Positions 25,853 through 34,036 of a stretch of DNA of 64,000 nucleotides are shown here, in pieces. Location of the stretch: contig NZ_GG666295.1 in the NCBI RefSeq assembly GCF_000159095.1, positions 551,292 to 615,291 of the forward strand, read 5' to 3'. The notes beneath the pieces were generated by a model that saw nothing but the letters and a program-made list of their open reading frames with translations, was not told the origin of the DNA and searched no databases. The position numbers and the translations under genes are program-made. The DNA is from Anaerococcus tetradius ATCC 35098. Its GTDB lineage: Bacteria; Bacillota; Clostridia; Tissierellales; Peptoniphilaceae. Every line of letters begins with the position of its first letter. Positions within the stretch are counted from its first letter, which is position 1.

Positions 25853-26200
25853 TTAATAATTTGTTTTTTCTTTAACTTTAGCTGCCTTACCTTGACGGTC
25901 TCTAAGGTATTTAAGTTTAGCTCTTCTTACCTTACCACGTCTAACAACTCTTAGTTTTTCGATTTTTGGTGAGTGATAAGCGAAAGTTCTTTCTACTCCT
26001 ACTCCGTAGCTGATTCTTCTAACTGTGAAGGTTTTGTTTACTCCACCTTCTTTGATGTAGATTACAGTTCCTTCGAAGTCTTGAAGTCTTTCCTTATCTC
26101 CCTCTTTGATTCTGTAGCTTAGTCTTACTGTATCTCCTACTCTGAAATCGTAGTTTTCTTTACGTAGATTTTCTTGTTCAATTTTTTTGATTAATTCCAT
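25853..26200 (-). CDS. rplS: 50S ribosomal protein L19
   Basis: The 115-residue protein shows the L19 pattern: [49 protein letters not shown] and [19 protein letters not shown]. It binds 23S rRNA at the subunit interface. Start ATG 26200 follows GAGGAGAGC, and the gene begins 23 bases inside trmD. It is the last gene of the conserved operon and is followed by a strong terminator. Confidence 0.97.
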   Translation of the reverse strand: MELIKKIEQENLRKENYDFRVGDTVRLSYRIKEGDKERLQDFEGTVIYIKEGGVNKTFTVRRISYGVGVERTFAYHSPKIEKLRVVRRGKVRRAKLKYLRDRQGKAAKVKEKTNY

Positions 26201-26894
26201 CTTTGCTCTCCTCTCGTAAGAATTTTTCGTATAAATCTGGCCTAACTCTTTTTGTTTTCTCTATTGCACTTTTCCTATTCCAAGCGGCAATCTTCTTGTG
26301 ATCTCCGCTAACTAATTCATTTGGCACGAAGTAGCCTCTGAAGTTTCTTGGTTTGGTGTATTCATCTTGTTGCAAGAGAGTATTGTAGTGGGAGTCTGTA
26401 GTTAAGGATTCTTTCTTTCCTACAACTCCATCTATGAATCTTGCCATTGAATCTATAAGTACCATGGCAGGTATTTCTCCACCTGTTAGGACATAGTCTC
26501 CTATAGATATTTCGTAGTCGACATAGTGGTTAGTGATTCTCGCATCAATTCCTTCGTAGTGACCACATATTATTATTAGATCTTTGATTTCTGCAAAGTC
26601 GATTGCTAATTCCTGATTTAATTTCTTGCCTGCTGCTGACATGAAGCAGACTTTTGATTGGGGTTTTTTTACAGACATCAAACAATCATAGATTACTTGT
26701 GGTTTGATAAGCATGCCGGCTGCCCCGCCGTAAACTGTATCGTCTACATGATTGTGCTTGTCATTACTAAAATCTCTTATGTCTACTAATTTTATTTCTA
26801 GTTTTTTATTTTCTATTGCTTTTCCTATTACTCCATAAGTCTTTAAGAACTCGAAGCTTTCTGGAAATAGGCTAAGTATGGTAACTCTATTCAT
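26178..26894 (-). CDS. trmD: tRNA (guanine-N1)-methyltransferase TrmD
   Basis: TrmD makes m1G37 in tRNAs that read CNN-type codons, preventing frameshifts. The SPOUT trefoil-knot region is clear: [48 protein letters not shown], and the C-terminal [21 protein letters not shown]. The length of 238 is standard. It overlaps rimM by 8 bases and rplS by 23. Confidence 0.97.
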   Translation of the reverse strand: MNRVTILSLFPESFEFLKTYGVIGKAIENKKLEIKLVDIRDFSNDKHNHVDDTVYGGAAGMLIKPQVIYDCLMSVKKPQSKVCFMSAAGKKLNQELAIDFAEIKDLIIICGHYEGIDARITNHYVDYEISIGDYVLTGGEIPAMVLIDSMARFIDGVVGKKESLTTDSHYNTLLQQDEYTKPRNFRGYFVPNELVSGDHKKIAAWNRKSAIEKTKRVRPDLYEKFLREESKDGINQKN

Positions 26895-27375
26895 AATCTC
26901 GTAGGTTATCTACTTCTATTTTCTTGTTTTCTATATCAACATTTTTTATAACAGATTTTAGGGCTGGTAATAAGATTTCTTTCTTGTCCATAGTTTCTAT
27001 GACATAAACATCGTTTGGATAGACTCCGGTGATTACGTCTTTGACCCTACCCACTTTTTGCCCATTGGAGTAAGTGTCAAGTCCTATGAGTTTGTAGATG
27101 TAAAACTCATCTTCTTTTAATTCTCCCAAGTCTTCTTCTTCTATGGTTATGTCCTTGCCTACTAATTTTAGGGAGTCGTTTATATCATTGTACTGATCAA
27201 ACTTTAGAACCATCATTCCTTTTTGATTGAAAGAATCTTCTATTGTTAGAAGCTCATCTCCTATATAAACTTTTGCTCCTTTTTTAAATCTCATTTCATT
27301 GTCGGAATAAGTCTTAACTTTGACATTTCCCCTAATGCCATGAGTTGTTATTACCTCTGCTACTGTTATTCTCAT
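26887..27375 (-). CDS. rimM: 16S rRNA processing protein RimM
   Basis: RimM helps assemble the head of the 30S subunit with S19. The N-terminal beta-barrel shows AEVITTHGIRGNVKVKTYSD, and the C-terminal PRC barrel shows EDEFYIYKLIGLDTYS, GRVKDVITGVYPNDVYVI and ILLPALKSVIKNVD. The 162 residues are typical. It overlaps khpA by 4 bases and trmD by 8. Confidence 0.95.
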   Translation of the reverse strand: MRITVAEVITTHGIRGNVKVKTYSDNEMRFKKGAKVYIGDELLTIEDSFNQKGMMVLKFDQYNDINDSLKLVGKDITIEEEDLGELKEDEFYIYKLIGLDTYSNGQKVGRVKDVITGVYPNDVYVIETMDKKEILLPALKSVIKNVDIENKKIEVDNLRDYE

Positions 27376-27596
27376 ATTCTTATGTTGACCTTAACATCTT
27401 CCTTGATTGCACAAGATCGAGCTATGTTTCTTATGGAATTGATGATATTTCCACGAACTCCTATAACTCTACCCTTGTCGGATTCTGCTACATGGATAAG
27501 TATGTCTACTTCTCCGCCATTTCTATTTTCTTCGATAGAAACAGCTTCCTTATCTTCTACTAATTCTTTTACAATTAGTTCTACTAATTCTTTCAT
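27372..27596 (-). CDS. khpA: KH-domain RNA-binding protein KhpA
   Basis: A single KH domain of 74 residues, with GRVIGVRGNIINSIRNIAR as the nucleic-acid-binding GxxG helix region (GVRG). KhpA works with KhpB in RNA binding and cell elongation or division in streptococci. It sits between rpsP and rimM as usual in Firmicutes; the ylqD gene found here in Bacillus is absent. It ends as ATGA into rimM and begins 1 base after the rpsP stop. Confidence 0.93.
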   Translation of the reverse strand: MKELVELIVKELVEDKEAVSIEENRNGGEVDILIHVAESDKGRVIGVRGNIINSIRNIARSCAIKEDVKVNIRI

Positions 27597-27597
27597 C

Positions 27598-27843
27598 TTA
27601 TGCTAATACGTTATTGTCTTTGAATAGTTTTTCAACTATTGATGTTGGCTTTGCACCGTTCTTAATCCATTGTTTAGCTTTTTCGTTGTCAATTCTAAAT
27701 TCTTTTGGATTAGAAATTGGATTGTATGTTCCAATTTCTTCGATGAACTTACCATCTCTTGGGCTTCTTGAATCTGCTACTACAACTCTGTAGAATGGTT
27801 TTTTCTTTTGTCCCATTCTCTTTAATCTAATTTTTACTGCCAT
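27598..27843 (-). CDS. rpsP: 30S ribosomal protein S16
   Basis: An 81-residue protein with the S16 signature [41 protein letters not shown] (shown here only as a family pattern: [11 protein letters not shown] start, [15 protein letters not shown] core, EIGTYNP turn). The C-terminal [15 protein letters not shown] is also standard. AGGAGG precedes ATG 27843. Confidence 0.97.
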   Translation of the reverse strand: MAVKIRLKRMGQKKKPFYRVVVADSRSPRDGKFIEEIGTYNPISNPKEFRIDNEKAKQWIKNGAKPTSIVEKLFKDNNVLA

Positions 27844-27867
27844 TGTTTCCTCCTATTTGATTTAGGC

Positions 27868-29205
27868 TTAAAAGAAAGGCAACTTTGGTAATCTTCTGCC
27901 TCTTTTATTCATTTTCATGCCTGTCATTTTCTTCATCATTTTTTTCAGTTCTTTGAACTGTTTGAGCAATTTGTTAAGTTCTTTGACATCTACCCCTGAG
28001 CCCTTGGCTATTCTATCTTTTCTGCTCTTGCCAATAATCTCAGGTTTTTCTTTTTCCTCTTTGGTCATAGAATTGATTAGAGCTTCGATTCTTACAAATC
28101 CTCGATCGTCAATGTCTACTCCCTTTAGCATCTTGGAGTTTACTCCAGGAATCATCGCAAGCAAATCTTCTAGGGGGCCCATGTTCCTTATTTGTTGGAT
28201 TTGCTCCATGAAGTCATCTAAGGTGTAAGTCTGCTCACGCATCTTACGCTCTAACTCCTTAGCATTTTCTAGGGAAAGTTGCTTTTCAGCTTTCTCTATC
28301 AAAGAAAGTACATCTCCCATACCTAGAATCCTATTTGCCATCCTATCTGGATGGAAAGGCTCTAGGTCTTCTAGTTTTTCTCCAACACCTATGAACTTGA
28401 TAGGCTTACCTACAACTTGCCTGATTGATAGGGCTGCACCACCCCTGGCATCACCATCTAGCTTTGTTAGTATAACACCAGTTATATCTAGATAATCGTC
28501 AAAAGTCTTTGCAACATTAACCGCCTCTTGACCTGTCATAGCATCAACGACAAGAAGAATTTCATCTGGATTTACAGCTTCTTTTATATTTTTAAGCTCA
28601 TCCATAAGGTCGGTGTCTATTTGTAAACGTCCAGCTGTATCGAGTATAACAACATCGTGCCTGTTAGCCCTAGCATAATCCTTGGCTTCTTTTGCAGTCT
28701 TAACTGGGTCTTGCTTATCTTTCTCAAAAACCTCAACCCCTGCATTTTTACCTACTACCTTTAATTGTTCAATAGCAGCAGGCCTATAAATATCTAGGGC
28801 AGTAAGCATAGGATTTCTATTTTCCTTCTTTAGCTTTAAAGCAAGCTTTCCCGAATGGGTTGTCTTACCTGAACCTTGAAGACCTACCATCATTACCATG
28901 TGAGGTGTAGAACCCTTTAGGTCAAGCTTGGAATTTTCCTTACCCATTAGACAAGTTAGCTCTTCGTTTACAATTTTGACTACCATCTGTCCTGGCGATA
29001 GGGAAGTCATAACATCTTGCCCAAGTGATCTTTCCTTGATTGTCTTCACAAAGTCCTTTACAACCTTGTAGTTGACATCTGCTTCTAGTAAAGAGAGCCT
29101 TATCTCTCTCATAGCGGCATCTATATCTTTTTCACTTAATTTTCCTTTTCCTGTAAGCTTTCCAAGAGTCTCCTGGAGTCTTTCCGAAAGGCCTTCAAAT
29201 ACCAT
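27868..29205 (-). CDS. ffh: Signal recognition particle protein Ffh
   Basis: Ffh, with 4.5S RNA, targets nascent membrane proteins to FtsY. The N domain is followed by the GTPase G domain with G1 GLQGSGKTTH near residue 107, DTAGRL, TKLDGDARGGAAL and the GVGEKLEDLEPF turn. The C-terminal M domain (residues about 300-445) is methionine-rich and basic, ending KMTGMKMNKRGRR and PKLPFF. The length matches the family. It follows ylxM by 11 bases. Confidence 0.97.
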   Translation of the reverse strand: MVFEGLSERLQETLGKLTGKGKLSEKDIDAAMREIRLSLLEADVNYKVVKDFVKTIKERSLGQDVMTSLSPGQMVVKIVNEELTCLMGKENSKLDLKGSTPHMVMMVGLQGSGKTTHSGKLALKLKKENRNPMLTALDIYRPAAIEQLKVVGKNAGVEVFEKDKQDPVKTAKEAKDYARANRHDVVILDTAGRLQIDTDLMDELKNIKEAVNPDEILLVVDAMTGQEAVNVAKTFDDYLDITGVILTKLDGDARGGAALSIRQVVGKPIKFIGVGEKLEDLEPFHPDRMANRILGMGDVLSLIEKAEKQLSLENAKELERKMREQTYTLDDFMEQIQQIRNMGPLEDLLAMIPGVNSKMLKGVDIDDRGFVRIEALINSMTKEEKEKPEIIGKSRKDRIAKGSGVDVKELNKLLKQFKELKKMMKKMTGMKMNKRGRRLPKLPFF

Positions 29206-29216
29206 AGCATCCCTCT

Positions 29217-29540
29217 CTAAATCTTATCTATTACGTCCGTTATTTTACTAATTGCTAATTCATAATTTGAACTTTCCATCAGCTCTCTTATACCAATAAG
29301 AGAATCTTTCAGTTCCTCGCGGCTTTTCAGTAAAGAAAGCTCATCTTCAAACTCAAATAATTTATCAACAGACCTTGCCATCATATCCGATATAGCTTGC
29401 TTGCTCCTAGCGGTATTATCAGCAATCTCCTGCAAAGATAAATCTTCGTTATAATAACAATTAATAACATCTCTTTGTTTTTCATTAAGAAGTGCGCCGT
29501 ATATATCAAATAATTGAGCCACTTTTACTATTTTTTCCAT
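29217..29540 (-). CDS. ylxM: YlxM family DNA-binding protein, SRP-associated
   Basis: A 107-residue helix-turn-helix protein of the UPF0122 family: LLNEKQRDVINCYYNEDLSLQEIADNTARSKQAISDM is the sigma-region-4-like domain (residues about 18-55), followed by a coiled helical tail. In streptococci the YlxM homologue associates with SRP and stimulates its GTPase cycle. The start is ATG 29540 with AGGTGA five bases upstream; an upstream TTG at 29555 is less likely. It heads the operon. Confidence 0.9.
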   Translation of the reverse strand: MEKIVKVAQLFDIYGALLNEKQRDVINCYYNEDLSLQEIADNTARSKQAISDMMARSVDKLFEFEDELSLLKSREELKDSLIGIRELMESSNYELAISKITDVIDKI

Positions 29541-29550
29541 AAAATCACCT

Positions 29551-29570
29551 GTCAAGTCTTTTACTTGACT
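29551..29570 (-). promoter_or_regulatory. Stem-loop in the ylxM leader
   Basis: GTCAAGT-CTTTT-ACTTGAC-type inverted repeat on the minus strand (AGTCAAGT/ACTTGACT) lies between the promoter and the ribosome binding site of ylxM, ending 6 bases before AGGTGA. The same CTTGAC word also forms the -35 region. It could influence mRNA stability or translation. Confidence 0.4.
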
Positions 29571-29575
29571 TAGCT

Positions 29576-29604
29576 ATTATACACCAAAAACATGCCTAAG
29601 TCAA
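29576..29604 (-). promoter_or_regulatory. Promoter of the ylxM-ffh-rpsP-rplS operon
   Basis: On the minus strand TTGACT, a 17-base spacer and TATAAT, close to the sigma-A consensus. Confidence 0.85.
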
Positions 29605-29619
29605 GATAAAATATTGACT

Positions 29620-29664
29620 AAAAAAGCCCTTGCAAGCTTACTTTTCATAACTTACAAGAGCCTT
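29620..29664 (-). terminator. Intrinsic terminator of the HtrA-like gene
   Basis: On the minus strand an imperfect stem of about 11-14 pairs (GGCTCTTGTAAG with CTTGCAAGGGCTT, including G-T pairs) is followed by six T, just after the protease stop. Confidence 0.8.
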
Positions 29665-29671
29665 AAACTAT

Positions 29672-30919
29672 CTAAGGAAGATTGAAAAATGGATTTGAAT
29701 CACTCTCATTTTCATCGTCAGTGTCGTCTTTACTATTAATTTTCTTAGGCTTAGCCTTATCAAACTCATCTATATTAGATGAATCTATATTAAACTTAAC
29801 CTCAATCTCCTTCTTTGCTCCATCCCTATAAACAGTGAGTTTTGCCTTATCTCCGACAGTATATGATAAGAGGACCTTCCTAAGACTATTCATATCCTTA
29901 ACATCCTTACCATCAATGGCAGTAATCACATCGCCTTTTTCTATATCACTCTTCTTATCAAAAACAGAAACTACATAAACTCCCTTATCTGTGCCGAGCT
30001 TATCAGTCTTAAAGTTTGGAACTTGTTTTAGATAATCAATTGATTGACCAGTAATACCAAGATAAACTGAATTAAACTTACCAGTCTTTCTTACCTTCTC
30101 TATAACAGGCTTAACAATATTAATAGGAATAGCAAAACCAATTCCATCGCTATTACCAGCCTTGGCAGTATTAATACCTATAAGCTCACCATTCGTATTA
30201 AGAAGAGCCCCGCCAGAATTACCAGAATTTATAGCAGCATCAGTCTGCATAAGACCATCCATGCTAACACCCGTATTAAACTTAACTGACCTATTAAGAC
30301 CTGAAATAATACCACTAGTAACAGTTGATTGAAGCTCGAAGCCTAGTGGATTACCAATAGCTATAGCCTTATCACCAATACCGACCTTATCACTATCACC
30401 TAATTCAATAGCAGGAAGATTTTTCTTCTTAACCTTAATAATAGCAAGGTCTAGGGCTGCATCATTCCAAACAAGATCAGCCTCACTAGTTTTACCATCA
30501 GAAAAAAGCACATTTATCTGACTAACATTTCCATTACTTACTACATGAGAATTAGTTACAATATAACCATCCTCAGTAACAATAGAACCTGAACCAATAC
30601 CTTCCACATAACCAGACTGTTGGCCGAAAAATGTATTCTGAGTAACCTCGGAAATTGTATTAATACCAACAACCGAATTTATAGACTTCTTAACAACAAC
30701 AGATTCTATAGACTGATTAGCCTTAATATTAATATCTTTATTAGAAGCCTTATCCTCTTTACTTTCTATTTGCTTTGGGCTATCAGACTCTTTAAGGCTA
30801 GCTTTATCCTTTAAAACTTCCCCATTTAGGAGAAAAAATACAAGAAAGCCACCAATAATAGCTCCCAAAAAAGCAGATAAAAAACGGAAAAAAGCTCCAC
30901 CTGATTTATTACTTCTCAT
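29672..30919 (-). CDS. HtrA/DegP-type membrane-anchored serine protease with PDZ domain
   Basis: A quality-control protease on the outer face of the membrane. The N-terminus is short and cytoplasmic, with a single helix at residues about 9-31 (FFRFLSAFLGAIIGGF), then a linker. The trypsin-like domain has the triad H125 (TNSHVV), D157 (ALDLAII) and S235 (GNSGGAL). One PDZ domain follows (residues about 285-375), then an acidic tail. Domain order matches HtrA/YycK-type proteins of Firmicutes. Start ATG 30919 has AGGAGG upstream. Monocistronic. Confidence 0.93.
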   Translation of the reverse strand: MRSNKSGGAFFRFLSAFLGAIIGGFLVFFLLNGEVLKDKASLKESDSPKQIESKEDKASNKDINIKANQSIESVVVKKSINSVVGINTISEVTQNTFFGQQSGYVEGIGSGSIVTEDGYIVTNSHVVSNGNVSQINVLFSDGKTSEADLVWNDAALDLAIIKVKKKNLPAIELGDSDKVGIGDKAIAIGNPLGFELQSTVTSGIISGLNRSVKFNTGVSMDGLMQTDAAINSGNSGGALLNTNGELIGINTAKAGNSDGIGFAIPINIVKPVIEKVRKTGKFNSVYLGITGQSIDYLKQVPNFKTDKLGTDKGVYVVSVFDKKSDIEKGDVITAIDGKDVKDMNSLRKVLLSYTVGDKAKLTVYRDGAKKEIEVKFNIDSSNIDEFDKAKPKKINSKDDTDDENESDSNPFFNLP

Positions 30920-31021
30920 AACTACCTCCTGTTTTACTAATAATACAAGATATTTGTGGCAATACTTTGTCAGAAATATTAAGTTAATATAAAGTTCATA
31001 AGAAAATACGAACCTAAAATA

Positions 31022-31049
31022 AATATATGGTTAATCACTCACCAGTCAA
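31022..31049 (-). promoter_or_regulatory. Candidate promoter of the HtrA-like gene
   Basis: On the minus strand TTGACT, a 16-base spacer and TATATT, implying a leader of about 95 bases. The rest of 30920-31131 is AT-rich without further recognised features. Confidence 0.4.
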
Positions 31050-31131
31050 GAAGAAATAACTAACTATAAAAATCTTTAATCAACACAAATATCCCCCTAG
31101 CAACTCATAAATCCTCCATACTTGTAAGCAC

Positions 31132-31158
31132 AAAAAAAGACGCTGATTTCTCAACGTC
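31132..31158 (-). terminator. Terminator of the tRNA-His/tRNA-Leu unit
   Basis: On the minus strand GACGTTGA-GAAA-TCAGCGTC (one G-T pair) followed by seven T, five bases after the tRNA-Leu CCA end. Confidence 0.88.
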
Positions 31159-31163
31159 GTTAC

Positions 31164-31250
31164 TGGTGCGGGATAAAGGAGTTGAACCTTCACGAGAAAA
31201 TTCCCACTAGATCCTAAGTCTAGCGCGTCTGCCAATTCCGCCAATCCCGC
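31164..31250 (-). tRNA. tRNA-Leu(TAG)
   Basis: An 87-base class II tRNA: acceptor GCGGGAT, anticodon stem CTAGA/TCTAG around loop CTTAGGA (anticodon TAG), a long variable arm TGGGAATTTTCTCGT, T loop GTTCAAC, discriminator A and encoded CCA. Confidence 0.95.
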
Positions 31251-31253
31251 ATA

Positions 31254-31330
31254 TGGGGTGAGTAGTGAGATTCGAACTCACGGCCTCCTGGGCCACAACC
31301 AGGTGTCTTAACCAACTGGACCATACCCAC
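31254..31330 (-). tRNA. tRNA-His(GTG)
   Basis: Acceptor GTGGGTA pairs with TACTCAC; position 73 is C and the base before the acceptor is G (31331), the G-1:C73 identity pair of tRNA-His. Anticodon stem CCTGG/CCAGG holds loop TTGTGGC (anticodon GTG). CCA is encoded. It is transcribed with tRNA-Leu, three bases apart. Confidence 0.95.
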
Positions 31331-31347
31331 CAAGCCATCACTATTTC

Positions 31348-31376
31348 ATGATACCATCTATGAAGTAGCTTGTCAA
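31348..31376 (-). promoter_or_regulatory. Promoter of the tRNA-His/tRNA-Leu unit
   Basis: On the minus strand a perfect TTGACA, a 17-base spacer and TATCAT, 17 bases before the tRNA. Confidence 0.8.
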
Positions 31377-31531
31377 GTTTTTCTAACAATTATTTATATT
31401 TTTTAAGTATTTAATTGCTTTATCTCTCTCTCAACAATATTTATAATACCATGTTTTTTATTTTCGTGCAAGTTTTTTTAGAAAGTTTTTATTTTTTGGC
31501 TTATGTAGTAGAATATGAGTAGAGGTGAATT

Positions 31532-31636
31532 ATGAACAGTAGAAAAACTATACTTAAAATTTTTGCAATTGTTATTGCTATTTCAATGATAGCCCCTATT
31601 ATCTATAGTGCTTACAATTCTTTTGTCGGTCTATGA
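31532..31636 (+). CDS. 34-residue single-helix membrane peptide upstream of recX
   Basis: ATG 31532 follows GAGGTGAATT. The product has a short basic start (MNSRKT) and one long hydrophobic helix (ILKIFAIVIAISMIAPII) with a short outer tail ending NSFVGL. Its stop overlaps the recX start as ATGA, so the two are translationally coupled, which supports it being a real gene. I do not recognise a family; small tail-type membrane peptides of this size are common but poorly annotated in Firmicutes. Confidence 0.6.
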   Translation: MNSRKTILKIFAIVIAISMIAPIIYSAYNSFVGL

Positions 31637-32238
31637 TTGTAAAAGAAATCAGCTATTCTGATAAGTACAACTTGTGTAGGTTGGATATTTCTGGCGAGCT
31701 TTTTTATATTTCTTATGATTTGTTTAATAAGCTACATATTGTTAAGGATGCTGAGCTTGATTTTGATACTTATAAGTTAATTCTTGCCGATAATTCTTAT
31801 AATAGGGCTAAGAATTATATTCTTAGTCGTATTTCTTATGCTACAAAGACTAGTTTTGAGATTAGAAAGATTCTCAAGGATAAGGGCTATGATGGGGATG
31901 TAATCGACAGGCTGATTGATTTTCTTATTTCTTATAATCTGATTGATGATGAGGCCTTTGTCAGGTCTTTTATTGCTGATAAGTCTTCTATTAATGGCTG
32001 GCCTAAGAATAAAATCAAGTATAAGTTAAAGCTAAAGGGAGTTTCTGATTCTCTTATCGATGAGAATTTGGATCTTATTGATGATGATAAGGAGTATGAG
32101 AAGGCTTTTTATTTTGCGGAGAAAAAGGCTCGTGGAGATTTTTCTTTTGAGAGTAAGAATAAGGTCTACAGACATTTGGCTTCTAAGGGCTTTGATTTTG
32201 ATATCATAGGAAGGGTTATAGCTGAGCTTTTCTCATGA
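31633..32238 (+). CDS. recX: Regulatory protein RecX
   Basis: RecX binds RecA filaments and limits recombination. The 201-residue helical protein has the RecX repeats: ILSRISYATKTSFEIRKILKDKGYD, VIDRLIDFLISYNLIDDEAFVRSFI and the C-terminal VYRHLASKGFDFDIIGRVI. The N-terminal 55 residues resemble the beta-rich extension seen in Firmicutes RecX. No ribosome binding site is needed beyond coupling to the small peptide gene. It overlaps the next gene by 4 bases. Confidence 0.9.
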   Translation: MIVKEISYSDKYNLCRLDISGELFYISYDLFNKLHIVKDAELDFDTYKLILADNSYNRAKNYILSRISYATKTSFEIRKILKDKGYDGDVIDRLIDFLISYNLIDDEAFVRSFIADKSSINGWPKNKIKYKLKLKGVSDSLIDENLDLIDDDKEYEKAFYFAEKKARGDFSFESKNKVYRHLASKGFDFDIIGRVIAELFS

Positions 32239-32492
32239 GTCATTTTGTTTATATTTTAAGATGTGCAGATGATAGTCTTTATACAGGCTATACTAATGAT
32301 ATTGATAAGAGAGTTGATGTTCACAATAAGGGCAAAGGAGCTAAGTACACTCGTGGCAGAAGGCCAGTTAGGCTTGTTTTTTATGAGGAAGTTTCCTCTA
32401 TGTCTGAAGGGCTAAGGCTTGAGCGTACTATTAAAAAATTTAGTAAAAAGAAAAAAGAGGACCTAGTCCATAGTTTTGGCTTAGAGAAGTAA
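32235..32492 (+). CDS. GIY-YIG nuclease-fold protein (UPF0213/YhbQ-like)
   Basis: An 85-residue stand-alone GIY-YIG domain: FVYILRCADDSLYTGYTND gives the two signature strands (VYIL and YTGYT), followed by RVDVHNKGKGAKYTRGRRPV with the catalytic Arg and Tyr region and FYEEVSSMSEGLRLERTIKK with the Glu. The family is widespread; proposed roles in DNA repair or processing are not settled. It is coupled to recX by a 4-base overlap and overlaps the 3' end of the convergent RNase G gene by 12 bases. Confidence 0.9.
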   Translation: MSHFVYILRCADDSLYTGYTNDIDKRVDVHNKGKGAKYTRGRRPVRLVFYEEVSSMSEGLRLERTIKKFSKKKKEDLVHSFGLEK

Positions 32493-33410
32493 TTTTCTTC
32501 TTCTAAGTTCATCTATTAGACTAGCTCCTCTTCTTTTTATGGTCATTTCAAATAGCCCCATGAGACTAAAGCCATAGATTTCACATTCTAGACCTTTTTC
32601 TTCTGCTTTTTGTCTGAAGCTTTCTTCGATTTTTTCCTTATCTTTGTTTCTTAGAAAATCAATAAGGACCATACCACCTATGTTTCTAATTTTTAGGTTA
32701 TAAATTATAAGGTCGATTAGCTTTAGATTTATGTTTTCCAAAAATTTGTCTTTATTGTTTTTTGATTTCTCAGCAGATGAGTTTACATCTATTACAGTTA
32801 GGGTTTCTAGTTGATCAATTATTAGTGATGAGTCCCCAAGGCTTGGTCTTGGATCCTTTATCAGTTTTAATACTTCCTTGTAGGGATTAAAGTCTTCAAT
32901 ATTTACTTCTCTTACTTCTAGGTCCTTGTTTTTGGATAAATAAGAAGCTAAGAAAGAGTTTTTATAGAGGATTTTGGGAGTTGGAAAGAATTTTTCTTCT
33001 TCTATTAGCCTAGTCTTTCTTTCAAAGATTTCTTTATAGGAAGCATCATCTTTTTTCTTGCCCTTTTTTAGCCTTGGCCCCGCCTTTGGTGGGAATCTCT
33101 TTATTGAGTAGGATTCATTTTCTATTTTAAAATTAAGAGATCCAAGGGCAAGCTTGCCATTTGCTGGATTTCTTACATATTGAACGATTACATTATCGCC
33201 TATCTTGTAGGGAATACTTGAGTTTAGATAAAGGCTTTCTCCCTTATCGTATTCAACAAAATAGCCATTTAGGGCATCAATTTTGTTTACAACTCTTCCC
33301 CTATATATATTTCCTATGAGACTATCAAAAAATTTGATTTCTACTATTTTGTCGTCTATTAATTTGCCAAGAAGTTTTTTTTCTCGGTCTATAAATACAT
33401 AGGATGTCAT
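32481..33410 (-). CDS. Short ribonuclease E/G family protein
   Basis: RNase G-type endonuclease. The N-terminal S1-like part has GNIYRGRVVNKI; the nuclease part keeps the metal-binding aspartates in TVIDVNSS and GGMVLIDF, and GFSLMGLFEMTIKRRG near the end. At 309 residues it is far shorter than the usual 450-500. The Zn-link CPxC motif and the small domain after it are absent, since the protein ends at RRRKLLL, and the central region is trimmed. It follows the MinD-like gene with a 4-base overlap, at the end of the shape cluster, the position RNase G often has in Clostridia. Activity is plausible but not assured. Confidence 0.8.
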   Translation of the reverse strand: MTSYVFIDREKKLLGKLIDDKIVEIKFFDSLIGNIYRGRVVNKIDALNGYFVEYDKGESLYLNSSIPYKIGDNVIVQYVRNPANGKLALGSLNFKIENESYSIKRFPPKAGPRLKKGKKKDDASYKEIFERKTRLIEEEKFFPTPKILYKNSFLASYLSKNKDLEVREVNIEDFNPYKEVLKLIKDPRPSLGDSSLIIDQLETLTVIDVNSSAEKSKNNKDKFLENINLKLIDLIIYNLKIRNIGGMVLIDFLRNKDKEKIEESFRQKAEEKGLECEIYGFSLMGLFEMTIKRRGASLIDELRRRKLLL

Positions 33411-34030
33411 TTTTTAAACTTCATCTTTAGCTTTTCGAAAAATGATAGGCTAGCTATGCTTGTATTTCTACCATTTATGAGATTGTCGATTATCTTATCG
33501 TAGACTTCATTGGCTCTTCTTTTTCCTAAAAAGATTTTTCCTTTTGCTTCAATTTTTTCTTTGAATAGCCTGATATCTAAGTTTTCATCGACTTCATCTA
33601 TAAAAAAGCTATCTTCCTCTATACGTTCATTGACCTGGTCTATCTTAATTATTTTTACAGATTTTTTCTCATCTATTAGATTTAAGTCGAGCTTATCTAT
33701 TACTATATATTCATAGGCTTCTTCTTTGACCAGTCTTTGCAAATCTTCTTTGCTTATTTCATGTTTTCCCTCTAGGAGGGGAGCGATGATAAAGTCTAGA
33801 TTTTCTTCTTCATGGCACTTAACATCTTTAAAGCTATAGACCTCCTTGAAGTAATCAGCCAAATCATAGCTAATCATTCCATCTTTTCCGAAATAATCTT
33901 CTATATTTACATCATTTCTTTTTGTCGATATGAGGAGGGTCTTGCCATCTTTTTTTAGGCTTTTTGCTAGGGCTAGGGCAAAGCTAACCCTCGCCCTAGA
34001 CTCGCTTGAATTTATTATATAAACTTTCAT
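33407..34030 (-). CDS. MinD/ParA-like protein lacking the Walker lysines
   Basis: A 207-residue protein that starts like a MinD/ParA ATPase (MKVYIINSSESRARVSFALALAKSLKKDGKTLLIST), but the deviant Walker A (KGGxGKT) is replaced by SSESRARVS, with no lysine at either key site. The later YEYIVIDKLD resembles the Walker B strand. It ends in a basic, hydrophobic helix (SFFEKLKMKFKK) like a MinD membrane-targeting sequence. It lies just after PBP2, where minC-minD sit in many Clostridia. I infer a decayed MinD relative that no longer hydrolyses ATP; the assignment is moderate. Confidence 0.5.
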   Translation of the reverse strand: MKVYIINSSESRARVSFALALAKSLKKDGKTLLISTKRNDVNIEDYFGKDGMISYDLADYFKEVYSFKDVKCHEEENLDFIIAPLLEGKHEISKEDLQRLVKEEAYEYIVIDKLDLNLIDEKKSVKIIKIDQVNERIEEDSFFIDEVDENLDIRLFKEKIEAKGKIFLGKRRANEVYDKIIDNLINGRNTSIASLSFFEKLKMKFKK

Positions 34031-34036
34031 AAAAGA

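Noticed and set aside
31207..31389. A 60-codon minus-strand open frame over the tRNA-His and tRNA-Leu genes
   Set aside because: It is read through two clear tRNA cloverleafs and the tRNA promoter; the frame is a by-product of tRNA sequence.
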